Assembly (NCBI GenBank): GCA_038237625.1
Contig: JBBRYM010000012.1
Coordinates: 31,620-95,619, forward strand
From: JAWVFM01 sp038237625
Lineage (GTDB): Bacteria > Actinomycetota > Thermoleophilia > Solirubrobacterales > 70-9
Direction of reading: 5' to 3'
DNA length: 64,000 bases
Shown here: positions 1 through 12,575 of the stretch, one piece after another
Layout of the letters: every line of letters starts with the position of its first letter
How positions within the stretch are numbered: position 1 is the stretch's first letter
Position numbers and translations under genes: made by a program
Notes under the pieces: model-generated
The model's input: only the letters and a program-made list of their open reading frames with translations
Told to the model about the DNA's origin: nothing
Databases searched by the model: none

Positions 1-1329
<1,329 letters not shown>

Positions 1330-1534
1330 TGATTACCTACTTGCCTTCTCCGCCTCGAGGGACGCGCGCTCGCCGGCTGCCTCATCCCCTGTTTCGGCTT
1401 CTGGGTGCCGACGGATTAGACCTCCGGTTCTTCGACTACGGCGAGGCCAAAGTATATCGGTGGCCTTCGGCGGCCTTTCAGGCATGGCGCCTGCGTGGCG
1501 GTCGCGTCCCGCAAGCTGCGGGAAAGCTGGCGCT
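1330..1534 (-). other. Intergenic region upstream of clpC
   Basis: This is 205 bases without a gene. A small hairpin (stem CCCGCA/TGCGGG, 1508-1522) lies just after the FHA stop and could end that transcript. A TATACT hexamer on the minus strand (1451-1456) is the best -10 candidate for clpC, but no good -35 box is placed upstream of it. I see no obvious HspR, CtsR or ClgR operator. Confidence 0.3.
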
Positions 1535-1923
1535 CTAGACGGCCGGACGGGGGTTGATCTCGGTGGCGGCGCTGATCTGAAACGGCGCGTGGAAGCGCAC
1601 GGGGGTCTCGCCAAATCGCAACTCGTCGCCGTCGATCAGCCGGCGCCGCCCCGCCACGAGCTCCCCATTGACGAAGCTCCCGTTCTGGGAAAGGCCCTCG
1701 TCGATCAAGATCCAGTCGTCGCCGAGATGCTCGAGCGTGGCGTGCACCGTGGAAACCCCGCCGTCCCATGCGAGCGGCACGTCTGAAGCCATTCCGCGGC
1801 CGATCGTCACGCGAGTCCATGAGTCGAGCAGGGAGAGCACGCGCTCCGCCCCGGCCGCGTCGCTGTAGAGGAGGTAGGGATCGCCCTGCCTTCGCGCCCC
1901 TGCCACCTGCGCAGACTCCTCGC

Positions 1924-1927
<4 letters not shown>
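1535..1927 (-). CDS. FHA-domain protein (130 aa)
   Basis: Small cytoplasmic phosphothreonine-recognition protein made almost entirely of one forkhead-associated domain. The canonical pattern is present: GRG after the first strand, a serine and histidine (S-T-V-H), and N-G-S-F-V-N-G. The GTG start at 1927 overlaps the lysS stop as GTGA, so translation is probably coupled to lysS. A longer in-frame extension into lysS exists but has no homology-like content. The gene lies between lysS and clpC. Its partner, probably a Ser/Thr kinase substrate, cannot be told from this sequence. Confidence 0.85.
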
Positions 1928-3393
<1,466 letters not shown>

Positions 3394-3432
3394 GCCCGCG
3401 ACCCTATCGGCAAGCGCCCGGGGCGCCTTGGC

Positions 3433-3912
3433 TCAGGCAGTCTCGATCTTGGTGATCTTGAGCTTCTTCTTCGGCCCACGAGGGACGTCGACCGTAACGA
3501 TGTCGCCGCGCTTGTTGCCGAGCAGAGCCCTGCCGATCGGGGACTCGTTGGAGAGCTTCTGCTCGGCGGGGTTGGCCTCTGTGCTGCCGACGATCTGGAA
3601 CTTCCGCGACTCGCCCGACTTCTGGTCCTTGACGTGGACGACTGCGCCCACGGATACGACGTCCGTGTCGACGTGCGACTCGTCGATGACCGTGGCACGC
3701 CGCAGGCGCTCCTCGAGGTGGGAGATCCGCTGCTCGAGCATCGCCTGCTCGTTCTTGGCATCGTCGTACTCGGAGTTCTCGGAGATGTCACCGAACTCCC
3801 GTGCTTCCTTGATGCGGGTCGCGACATCGCGCCGCTTCTCGGTCGACAGGTACTCGATCTCCTCGCGGAGCTTCTGCAGCCCTTCTTGGGTGATCAACGA
3901 TTCGCGCGCCAC
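3433..3912 (-). CDS. greA: Transcription elongation factor GreA
   Basis: Rescues backtracked RNA polymerase by stimulating transcript cleavage. The protein has an N-terminal coiled coil with the acidic tip (D-I-S-E-N-S-E-Y-D) and a C-terminal FKBP-like domain. I chose the GTG at 3912 (159 aa) because an AGGAATGAGG ribosome-binding sequence sits about 9 bases upstream and the length matches the family. The ATG at 3927 (164 aa) is an alternative, but its SD-like bases touch the start codon. A still longer frame to 3993 adds residues unlike GreA. Confidence 0.95.
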   Translation of the reverse strand: MARESLITQEGLQKLREEIEYLSTEKRRDVATRIKEAREFGDISENSEYDDAKNEQAMLEQRISHLEERLRRATVIDESHVDTDVVSVGAVVHVKDQKSGESRKFQIVGSTEANPAEQKLSNESPIGRALLGNKRGDIVTVDVPRGPKKKLKITKIETA

Positions 3913-4060
3913 TTGCGGAAACCTCATTCCTCGGTCGACCGGCGAGAAGCCCGACGACACACACTTACGAACAAAACGCCCGAGGCGGGGCACCGTCAGG
4001 CGCTCACCGGATCGGGCAGGGCGCGCGATTATAGCGACGGGGTGTGCCGCGAAACGTGGC

Positions 4061-4143
4061 GTCAGACCCCATGGGCAAACGTGTGGTCAGACTCCTTGTG
4101 ATCGCGCGCTTTCAGGCCGCGAAAGCCGGGGGTCTGACCCCGG
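4061..4143. repeat. Three GGTCAGACCCC/GGGGTCTGACC-type palindromic repeats
   Basis: Three related motifs lie within 83 bases: GTCAGACCCC at 4061-4070, GGTCAGACTCC at 4085-4095, and CCGGGGGTCTGACCCCGG at 4126-4143. The third lies inside the last codons of the dihydrouridine synthase gene. Similar motifs recur near 54.5-55.3 kb. They look like small dispersed REP-like palindromes; no transposase is nearby. Confidence 0.5.
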
Positions 4144-5119
4144 CGTCGGCGACATCGCAAAGGGCGTCACGAACGTCGTCGAGCGTTGGCATCCGCATGA
4201 ACGCGTCGGCGCGTCGCCCTCGCAGCCCGAGACCCGCGAGATAGGGCGGGTAGAGCTTGCGGAGGTTGCGCGCAGCGCGCTCTGGGCCCCAGTGCTCCTC
4301 GGCGCGGTCGATGAGCCAGAGAAGCTCCTCGACCACTTCCTCGGGGGCAGGGTGCTCCTGCCGCTCGCCTGTCAGCTCGGCGAAGATCCAGGGATTGCCG
4401 AGGGCGCCGCGAGCGAGCATCACCGCCGCGGCGCCCGAGCGCTCGTACGCTTCGCGCGCCCGTTCGGCCGTCGCGAGGCCGCCGGAGATGATCATCGGGA
4501 CCTCGAGACGGCCGGCGAGCTCATAGGCAAGGTCGTAGTCGGGCCGCCCGCTGTGATGCGCCTTTGCGGATCGCGGGTGAAAGGCGATCGCGGCTACTCC
4601 CGCCTCGGCCGTCAGTCGCAGGGCGAGATCGAACCCGGAGCGCTCGCCGGCGCGGACACCCGAGCGAAGCTTCACGGTGACGGGGCGCCCGTCCGCCCCC
4701 TCCCCCGCCGCCTTTGCCAGGGCGATCGCCAGGTCGGGTTGCTCGAGGAGGGCGGCGCCTGCACCGGTCTTGAAGATTTTGGGCACCGGGCAGCCCATAT
4801 TGAGATCGATCACGTCCGCGCCGGCCCCCACCGCCGCTGCTGCTGCCTCACGGAGAGCGCCCGGGTCGGGGCCGAACAGCTGCACCGAGACGGGGTGCTC
4901 GTCGGGGTGGATGCGAAGCATCTCGGTGCGGGTTCGATGGTTGCCGCGCTGGATGGCGATGCTCGAGACCATCTCGGAGACCGCGAGGCCGGCGCCGTAC
5001 CGCCGGGCCTGGAGGCGAACGAACCAGTTGCCGATGCCGGCCAGCGGCGCGAGCAGGATGCGGTTGGCGATCTCGACGTCGCCGATGCGGAAGGGGGATG
5101 TGAGCGGGGGCTTATGCAT
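4112..5119 (-). CDS. tRNA-dihydrouridine synthase (DusB-like)
   Basis: FMN enzyme that reduces specific uridines in tRNA to dihydrouridine. The 335-aa TIM barrel begins with R-I-L-L-A-P-L-A-G and carries the catalytic cysteine in N-M-G-C-P-V-P-K, followed by K-T-G-A-G-A-A-L-L. The phosphate-binding end is I-I-S-G-G-L plus a helical C-terminal domain. The ATG at 5119 overlaps the coaX stop by 8 bases, so it is probably translated from the coaX message. The last residues coincide with a palindromic repeat, suggesting the C-terminus was remodelled by that element. The DusA/B/C specificity is not certain. Confidence 0.9.
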   Translation of the reverse strand: MHKPPLTSPFRIGDVEIANRILLAPLAGIGNWFVRLQARRYGAGLAVSEMVSSIAIQRGNHRTRTEMLRIHPDEHPVSVQLFGPDPGALREAAAAAVGAGADVIDLNMGCPVPKIFKTGAGAALLEQPDLAIALAKAAGEGADGRPVTVKLRSGVRAGERSGFDLALRLTAEAGVAAIAFHPRSAKAHHSGRPDYDLAYELAGRLEVPMIISGGLATAERAREAYERSGAAAVMLARGALGNPWIFAELTGERQEHPAPEEVVEELLWLIDRAEEHWGPERAARNLRKLYPPYLAGLGLRGRRADAFMRMPTLDDVRDALCDVADAGVRPPAFAA

Positions 5120-5891
5120 TCCGATCCCAGATGAGCTTCAACCCGGTGAGCGTCAACAGATCGTCCACCTCGTTCACCATCTCGCAGTAGGGGACGATCG
5201 CCCCCGCGTGACCGCCGGTCGCGATGAAGCTGGTGTCCTCACCCAGCTCGCGCTGCACCCGGCGGGCGATCGCGTCCACGGCCCCGGCGAAGCCGTAGAT
5301 GATGCCCGATTGCAGGCTCTGCGCCGTGTTGCGCCCGATCACGCTACCCGGCTCGCCGAGCGGCTCGCCCAGCTCGATCGGCGGCAGTTTGGCGGCGCGG
5401 TCCGCGAGCGCCTCCATCGAAATCGAGACTCCGGGGCCAATCACGCCTCCCAGGTATTCGCCGTCGGCCGAGACCGCGTCGAACGTGATCGCGGTGCCGA
5501 AGTCGACGACGGCGCACGCGTCGCCGAATCGGTCGTAGGCGGCGACGGCGTTGACCAGGCGATCTGCGCCCAGCTCGAGGGGGTTGTCGAGGCGGATGGG
5601 CATGCCGGTTCGTAGGCCAGGCCCCACGATCAGGCACTCCCCGGCGCCGACATAGCGTTCGCACATCGACGCATATCCGGGCGTGAGCTGCGGGACGACC
5701 GACGAGACGATGGCCGCATCCATCTCGGCCAGCTTGCGGTCTCCCAGGCCGAGGAGGCCGGCGTTTTGCACGGCCAGCTCGTCCGCGGTCGCCTCGGACT
5801 CGGTCGTAAAGCGCCAGTGCTCGACAAGCTCGTCGCCGTCGAAAACGCCGGCGTGGGTCTGGGTGTTGCCAACGTCGATCGCCAGAAGCAT
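5112..5891 (-). CDS. coaX: Type III pantothenate kinase
   Basis: First step of coenzyme A synthesis: phosphorylates pantothenate. Type III (ASKHA-fold) signatures are present: D-V-G-N-T-Q near the start, E-L-G-A-D-R-L-V-N, D-F-G-T-A-I-T-F-D and G-G-V-I-G-P-G. I set the start at the ATG at 5891, where the family homology begins (259 aa). An in-frame ATG at 5903 is possible, and upstream codons to 5960 overlap the divergent gene. Only 15-27 bases separate the two divergent starts. CoaX next to lysS/clpC and the folate genes is a known actinobacterial order. Confidence 0.93.
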   Translation of the reverse strand: MLLAIDVGNTQTHAGVFDGDELVEHWRFTTESEATADELAVQNAGLLGLGDRKLAEMDAAIVSSVVPQLTPGYASMCERYVGAGECLIVGPGLRTGMPIRLDNPLELGADRLVNAVAAYDRFGDACAVVDFGTAITFDAVSADGEYLGGVIGPGVSISMEALADRAAKLPPIELGEPLGEPGSVIGRNTAQSLQSGIIYGFAGAVDAIARRVQRELGEDTSFIATGGHAGAIVPYCEMVNEVDDLLTLTGLKLIWDRNA

Positions 5892-5918
5892 TCTCAACAA
5901 CATACGATTGCAGCACCC

Positions 5919-6665
5919 ATGGCCGACCGCGCAACGCTCTTCGTGATCCCCGGTTCTCACCCTGCGATGACCGCGCGGCTGATGCTCGAGCGCAAGGGCG
6001 TCGAGTACCGCCGCATCGACCTCGTCCCGGTGGTCTCAAAGGGCGTGCTGCGAGCGGCGCGCTTTCCGGGCGTCACCGTGCCCGCGTTGCGCATTCAGGG
6101 TGAGCGGATCCAGGGCTCCCGCGACATCTCTCGTGGGCTCGATCGGCTGATCCCGGACCCTCCGCTTTTTCCGGCCGACCACGTCGAGCGCGGCAAGGTG
6201 GAGGACGCCGAGCGCTGGGGGGACGAGAGCCTCCAGGCCCCGGCCCGGCGGATTCTCTGGAACGCGCTTCGGCGCGACCGCGGTCCGCTGGAGAGCTTTT
6301 CGCAGGGCGCGAAGCTTGGCGTCCCGCTCAAAGTCGCAATGGCCACGGCGGCGCCGGTGGTTGCGATGTCGGCGCGCTTCAACGAGGCCACCGACGAGAA
6401 CGTCAGGGCCGACCTCGCCGCGCTCCCCGGCTATCTCGACAAGATCGACGCCTGGATCGCCGAGGGAGTGCTGGGCGCCGACCCGCCCAACGCGGCCGAC
6501 CTTCAGATCTCGACCAGCGTACGGCTGCTGATGACCCTTGACGACCTCCGGCCCTTCATTGAGAGCCGGCCGGCCGGGCAACTCGCGACCCGTGTGGTCC
6601 CGGACTACCCCGGCAAGGTCCCGCCAATTCTCCCGGCGCAGTGGCTCGAAGCCTTAAAGGCTTAG
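5919..6665 (+). CDS. Glutathione S-transferase-like thioredoxin-fold protein
   Basis: 248-aa soluble protein. The N-terminal third looks like a GST thioredoxin-fold domain: strand-helix-strand, a cis-proline segment V-T-V-P-A-L, then Q-G-S-R-D-I matching the family's E/Q-S glutathione-contact pattern. An all-helical domain follows. It is the only plus-strand gene in a minus-strand housekeeping block. It starts 15-27 bases from divergent coaX and ends 2 bases before the folK stop. Most actinobacteria make mycothiol, not glutathione, so the true thiol partner is open. Confidence 0.7.
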   Translation: MADRATLFVIPGSHPAMTARLMLERKGVEYRRIDLVPVVSKGVLRAARFPGVTVPALRIQGERIQGSRDISRGLDRLIPDPPLFPADHVERGKVEDAERWGDESLQAPARRILWNALRRDRGPLESFSQGAKLGVPLKVAMATAAPVVAMSARFNEATDENVRADLAALPGYLDKIDAWIAEGVLGADPPNAADLQISTSVRLLMTLDDLRPFIESRPAGQLATRVVPDYPGKVPPILPAQWLEALKA

Positions 6666-6667
6666 CC

Positions 6668-7159
6668 CTACTCCAGGGTCCCGGCAAGCTCCACACGCCC
6701 CTCATCGCCCAAGCCCGCAAGCACCTCGCGGAGATCGGTCCCGTCGGGCAGCGCCAGCTCCGGATCGAGCTCCAGCAACGGCACCAGGACGAACCGTCGG
6801 CTCGTCACCTCGGCGTGCGGCAGCCGCAATCTCTCCGTCTCCATCTCGACATCCCCCAGCAGCAACAGGTCGATGTCGATCACCCGCGGGCCGTGGCGGG
6901 GGCCCCCGAACATCCGCCCCATCTCGGCCTCGATCGCCTTGCAGAGGTCGAGGAGATCGTCAGGGCTTCGGTCGGTTTCGATCCGGACAACCGCATTGAG
7001 AAAATCCGCCTGCTCGAGGAATTCGCCCACCGGCTCAGTGACATAGGTGGACGAAGCCTTCCCTACGTGAATGCCGTGCTCGTTGAGAGCGTCGACGGCT
7101 GCCCTGAGGTTGGCGGGAGGATCGCCGACGTTTGAGCCAAGGCCGAGATAGCCCCTCAC
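6668..7159 (-). CDS. folK: 2-amino-4-hydroxy-6-hydroxymethyldihydropteridine pyrophosphokinase
   Basis: Transfers pyrophosphate from ATP to 6-hydroxymethyl-dihydropterin in folate synthesis. The protein starts G-Y-L-G-L-G-S-N-V-G-D and has the signature G-P-R-V-I-D-I-D-L-L-L-L-G, with the metal-binding aspartates. The GTG at 7159 overlaps the folB stop as GTGA, giving 163 aa. The longer frame to 7192 adds only arginines. It is the third gene of folP-folB-folK. Confidence 0.95.
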   Translation of the reverse strand: MRGYLGLGSNVGDPPANLRAAVDALNEHGIHVGKASSTYVTEPVGEFLEQADFLNAVVRIETDRSPDDLLDLCKAIEAEMGRMFGGPRHGPRVIDIDLLLLGDVEMETERLRLPHAEVTSRRFVLVPLLELDPELALPDGTDLREVLAGLGDEGRVELAGTLE

Positions 7160-7587
7160 TCCTCTTCCCCGTCGTCGTCGCCGGGTCCCCACCCACGCTC
7201 CTGGACAACCTCGACTGCGACCTCGTCGATTGCGAGCGGCAGGGGCGGCTCCGGCTTTGCCGCCCGGACGCGGACCGTTTCGGAGCCAAAGCGCTCCAGC
7301 AGGCGCTCGCCGATCACCTGGCCGAGGCGCTCCAGGGTGCGATAGCTGCGCTCAGTGGCGGCGAGGGCCACGATGTCGGCGACCTCGCCGTAGTCGATCG
7401 TGTCCTGCACCCTGTCGGTGACTGTCGCATCGCACGAGGGGACGTCGAAGGTGACGTCGATGGCGAGCCGCTGGCCGATCTCGCGCTCGGCCTCAGTGAC
7501 CCCGTGGTGCGTGTAGATCGAGAGGCCGCGTAGCGCAACCTCGACCGAGGTTTCGGTGTGGGGCTGCTCAGGCTGGTCGGGCTCCAC
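7156..7587 (-). CDS. folB: Dihydroneopterin aldolase
   Basis: Cleaves 7,8-dihydroneopterin to 6-hydroxymethyl-dihydropterin and glycolaldehyde. The core reads L-R-G-L-S-I-Y-T-H-H-G-V-T-E-A-E-R with the catalytic-site glutamate, and contains D-T-I-D-Y-G-E-V. I chose the GTG at 7587 (143 aa), preceded by TAGG about 8 bases upstream. A downstream in-frame GTG would drop an acidic, proline-rich leader of about 18 residues. It follows folP by 10 bases and overlaps folK by 4. Confidence 0.93.
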   Translation of the reverse strand: MEPDQPEQPHTETSVEVALRGLSIYTHHGVTEAEREIGQRLAIDVTFDVPSCDATVTDRVQDTIDYGEVADIVALAATERSYRTLERLGQVIGERLLERFGSETVRVRAAKPEPPLPLAIDEVAVEVVQERGWGPGDDDGEEE

Positions 7588-7597
7588 GGCGAGAAAC

Positions 7598-8419
7598 CTA
7601 GTGGTTCGCCCGGGTTTGCCATTCGCGGCGGCCGAGGATGACGTCGGCGGTGAGAGCGGCGTCGCGAAGCTCCGCGACCTCGTGCACGCGGAGCACGTCG
7701 GCGCCTGCGCGCATCGCGAGGACGTTTGATGCAATCGTCGCCCCAAGCCGATCGCCCACCTCCCGGCCAGTGATGGTGCCCAGATGACTCTTCCGAGAGC
7801 TGCCGAAGACGACCGGGCGGCCGAGCTCGCGCAGCTCACCGAGGCGCCGGGTGAGCTCGAGGTTGTGCTCGACCGTCTTGCCGAAGCCGATGCCGGGATC
7901 GATCCAGATCCGCTCCTCTGCGACGCCCTGCATCATGGCGTGCTCGATCCGCTCGGCGAGAAACGCCTTGACGTCGTCGACAACATCCTCGTAGCGAGGG
8001 TCGTCCTGCATCGTTCGCGGCGTCCCCAGCATGTGCATGAGGATCACGTCGCAGTTGCGGTCGGCGCAGAGGTCGGCGAGATCGACGTCTCCGCGAAGAG
8101 CGGTGACGTCGTTGACGATGGTGGCGCCGGCGTCGAGGGCGGCGGCTGCGACCGGTGCTTTGGACGTGTCGATCGAGATCAGCGGACGCGGCTCCTGGAA
8201 TTCGGTGAGGGCAGCGATGACCGGGGTCGTCCTGGCGATCTCGTCCTCCGCGCTCACCTCGACGGCGCCAGGCCTCGTGGACTCGCCGCCGATGTCGAGG
8301 ATGTCCGCGCCATCGCCCGCGAGCTGCCGGCCGTGCTCGATCGCCGCCTCGGCGTCGAGGTAGAGCCCCCCGTCCGAGAACGAGTCGGGGGTGACGTTGA
8401 CGATCCCCATCAGCTTCAT
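7598..8419 (-). CDS. folP: Dihydropteroate synthase
   Basis: Condenses the pterin pyrophosphate with p-aminobenzoate; target of sulfonamides. The TIM barrel has M-G-I-V-N-V-T-P-D-S-F-S-D-G-G at the start, D-I-G-G-E-S-T-R-P-G, a V-N-D-V central strand, D-P-G-I-G-F-G-K, and S-R-K-S near residue 210. The ATG at 8419 gives 273 aa beginning at the conserved core. A TTG at 8458 would add 13 unusual residues. No folE is in the window, although mycobacteria have it here. Confidence 0.95.
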   Translation of the reverse strand: MKLMGIVNVTPDSFSDGGLYLDAEAAIEHGRQLAGDGADILDIGGESTRPGAVEVSAEDEIARTTPVIAALTEFQEPRPLISIDTSKAPVAAAALDAGATIVNDVTALRGDVDLADLCADRNCDVILMHMLGTPRTMQDDPRYEDVVDDVKAFLAERIEHAMMQGVAEERIWIDPGIGFGKTVEHNLELTRRLGELRELGRPVVFGSSRKSHLGTITGREVGDRLGATIASNVLAMRAGADVLRVHEVAELRDAALTADVILGRREWQTRANH

Positions 8420-8544
8420 TGCGGCCGTTTCATGGAGCTTGTGCGTTTCCGGTGGCAATGGCCACCATAAGTGCGCAACCTCTCCCCGAAGCCGCCGCGC
8501 CGGCCACCCTCAGTGAATTTCGAGGGACGCGCAGGCCCGGGAGC

Positions 8545-10482
<1,938 letters not shown>

Positions 10483-10607
10483 GTCTCTGGCTCGCGTCCT
10501 TCGGTTTCGGGGATGCGCAGATCGATTCGTTGCCCGCGCAGCCTCGGATCAGCGTACCAGGGCAGCATGCCCGCCCAAGTCCCCTCCGAGCTTGCGAAAG
10601 CCCCTGC

Positions 10608-11147
10608 TCAGGCCGGTTCGTCGAGCGCCGCAACGAAGCCGAGGTTGCGGTAGCGCTGGGCGTAATCGAGCCCGTAACCGACCGCGAAGCGGTTGGGGAT
10701 CTCGAAGCCCACGTATTTGATCGGCAGATCGACGCGCCGGCGCTCGGGCTTCGTCAGCAGCGCGCACACCTCGAGCGAGCTGGGATCGCGCGCCTGCAGG
10801 TTTCGCAAAAGATATTGGAGGGTCAGCCCGGAGTCGATGATGTCCTCCACGATCACGACGTCGCGACCCTCGATCGAGGAATCGAGGTCCTTGTGGATGC
10901 GCACAACACCGGAGGAGTCGGTGGCCGAGCCGTAGCTCGAAACCGCCATGAAATCCACCTCGCACGGAATCTCCAGCGCGCGCATCAGGTCGGCAAGGAA
11001 GAGCACCGCGCCGCGCAGCACCCCGACGAGGACCAGGTCACGACCTGCGTAGTCGCGGCTGATCTCGGCGCCCAGCTCGACCACCCGCCGCTGGAGGTCC
11101 TCCGCCGGGACGAGGACCTCGCCGATCTCGCGTTCAGGTTCCGGCAC
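10608..11147 (-). CDS. hpt: Hypoxanthine phosphoribosyltransferase
   Basis: Purine salvage: converts hypoxanthine (and usually guanine) plus PRPP to the nucleotide. The type I PRTase fold carries the PRPP loop V-I-V-E-D-I-I-D-S-G-L-T and the substrate loop S-S-Y-G. The GTG at 11147 gives 179 aa and overlaps the tilS stop by 14 bases, the classic tilS-hpt arrangement. It could use hypoxanthine released by the methylthioadenosine salvage enzymes at 27.5-29.6 kb; that link is inference. Confidence 0.95.
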   Translation of the reverse strand: MPEPEREIGEVLVPAEDLQRRVVELGAEISRDYAGRDLVLVGVLRGAVLFLADLMRALEIPCEVDFMAVSSYGSATDSSGVVRIHKDLDSSIEGRDVVIVEDIIDSGLTLQYLLRNLQARDPSSLEVCALLTKPERRRVDLPIKYVGFEIPNRFAVGYGLDYAQRYRNLGFVAALDEPA

Positions 11148-12501
11148 GATCCGGGCGCGCGGACAGGACGACGACCTCGGTTGACTCCGGCGAGAGCCTG
11201 AAGTCTTCGCCCACGGCAACCCCCGGGATCCAGGCGATCCGCCCTCGAGCGAAGACAATCGGGATCTCGCGACGCGCGGACCGGGGAACTCCGCCGTCCG
11301 TGAACACGTCCTGGATGCTCTTGGTGCCCCCGAGCCCGAGCGGCCTCATGGTGTCGCCGTCGCGCCAGGTGCGGACCTCGAGGCGATCGCCGACCGCCGC
11401 CGCGTCGAGCGTGGCGAGCGCCGGGCCCGCGGGTTCGACCGGCGCGGGATGAAGCTCGGCGCGAACCTCCCAGTCGCCGATGCGGCAGGTTCCCGGGACT
11501 CCCATCGCGGCCGGCGCCGGGGCAGGGGCGGCGTCGGCAAGGCTCTGCGTTTCGAAACGAATGGTGCCGGCCTCGGCAATCGCGCGAACGCCCCCGGCCA
11601 GCTCCACCACGCCGCCAGTGGGAGAGCTGCCGAGACGCAGGATCTCCGCCGCGCGCTCGCGGCTCATCGCCACCGCCTTTCCGGCCGCACGCTCGGCCAG
11701 CGCCCGCAGGCCAAGTCGTCGCAGGGCGGGCTCGAGCTCGGCGAGCCGCGTGGCCTCGATGCCGACCGCTCCCGGGCCGGCGCCCGCTTCGCCCAGAGCC
11801 TCCAGCACCACCCGCTCCAGTAGCTCCGCCTCCTCGTTCAATTCCGCCTGGGTCTCGGCGACGTTGGTCTCGAGGGCCCGGCTCAGCTCAGAGAGCACCG
11901 GAATGACCTCTGCCCGGATGCGGTTGCGGGCGAAGGCGGGCGCCTCGTTGCTCTCGTCGTCGGCGAACGGCAGCCCGGCGGCCGTAGCGAGTGCCCGAAT
12001 CTCGGCTCGTGACATTGCGAGCAGCGGGCGAACGACCCGGCCGGAGCGCGCGGGCAACGCCCGTAGCGCACGCGACCCGGGCGAGGCCGCCAGCCGGTAG
12101 AGCACGGTTTCCGCCAGATCGCTGCGGGTGTGCCCGGTGGCGACCCAGTCGGAACGAGTGCGGTTTCGCAGCCGCTCCGCCGCCTCGTAGCGGGCGCTCC
12201 TGGCGAGCGCCTGGAGGTTGCCCTGGCTGAGGGTCGGGCGCTCGACGTGCAGGTCGATCCGCAGGGCCCCGCAGAGAGCGCGGGCGACTCGCTCGCCTTG
12301 GTCCGCCGATTCGCGAAGCCGGTAGTTGACGTGCAGGGCGTGGACGTTCGGGGCCCCCAATGCGCGCGCGACCCCCGCCGCAGCACACGCGGAGTCGGCG
12401 CCGCCCGACACCATCACCACCCCGGTGGAATGGGCGTCGACCAGCCCGCTGCGGCGAACCGCGCCGGCAAGCCGCTCGAGAGCCTCCTCCTTGGCGAGCA
12501 T
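11134..12501 (-). CDS. tilS: tRNA(Ile)-lysidine synthase
   Basis: Modifies C34 of the CAU-anticodon tRNA-Ile to lysidine so that it reads AUA. The N-terminal PP-loop ATPase has V-S-G-G-A-D-S, a common variant of SGGxDS. The C-terminal region contains the substrate-binding domain ending R-P-L-G-L-G-G-T-K-S-I-Q-D-V-F-T-D. 455 aa, normal for the family. It is first in the tilS-hpt-ftsH-fol block, so the promoter should lie in the gap before 12575. Confidence 0.95.
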   Translation of the reverse strand: MLAKEEALERLAGAVRRSGLVDAHSTGVVMVSGGADSACAAAGVARALGAPNVHALHVNYRLRESADQGERVARALCGALRIDLHVERPTLSQGNLQALARSARYEAAERLRNRTRSDWVATGHTRSDLAETVLYRLAASPGSRALRALPARSGRVVRPLLAMSRAEIRALATAAGLPFADDESNEAPAFARNRIRAEVIPVLSELSRALETNVAETQAELNEEAELLERVVLEALGEAGAGPGAVGIEATRLAELEPALRRLGLRALAERAAGKAVAMSRERAAEILRLGSSPTGGVVELAGGVRAIAEAGTIRFETQSLADAAPAPAPAAMGVPGTCRIGDWEVRAELHPAPVEPAGPALATLDAAAVGDRLEVRTWRDGDTMRPLGLGGTKSIQDVFTDGGVPRSARREIPIVFARGRIAWIPGVAVGEDFRLSPESTEVVVLSARPDRAGT

Positions 12502-12515
12502 CGCGGCGCGATGTT

Positions 12516-12560
12516 AGTGCTCGGCGCGGCTGCGTCGAGCACTACGGTGCTCGGCGTAGT
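12516..12560 (-). terminator. Hairpins between the cyclase gene and tilS
   Basis: An 8-bp stem (AGTGCTCG/CGAGCACT, 12516-12543) overlaps a second small stem (ACTACG/CGTAGT, 12541-12560). It lies 15 bases after the cyclase stop. No U-tract is visible, so it could equally be part of the tilS leader. Confidence 0.4.
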
Positions 12561-12575
12561 CGGTGCCAGCGAGAC

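Noticed and set aside
3913..3993. Longer GreA start
   Set aside because: The extra residues (including K-C-V-S-S-G-F) are unlike any GreA N-terminus, and a better ribosome site serves the GTG at 3912.
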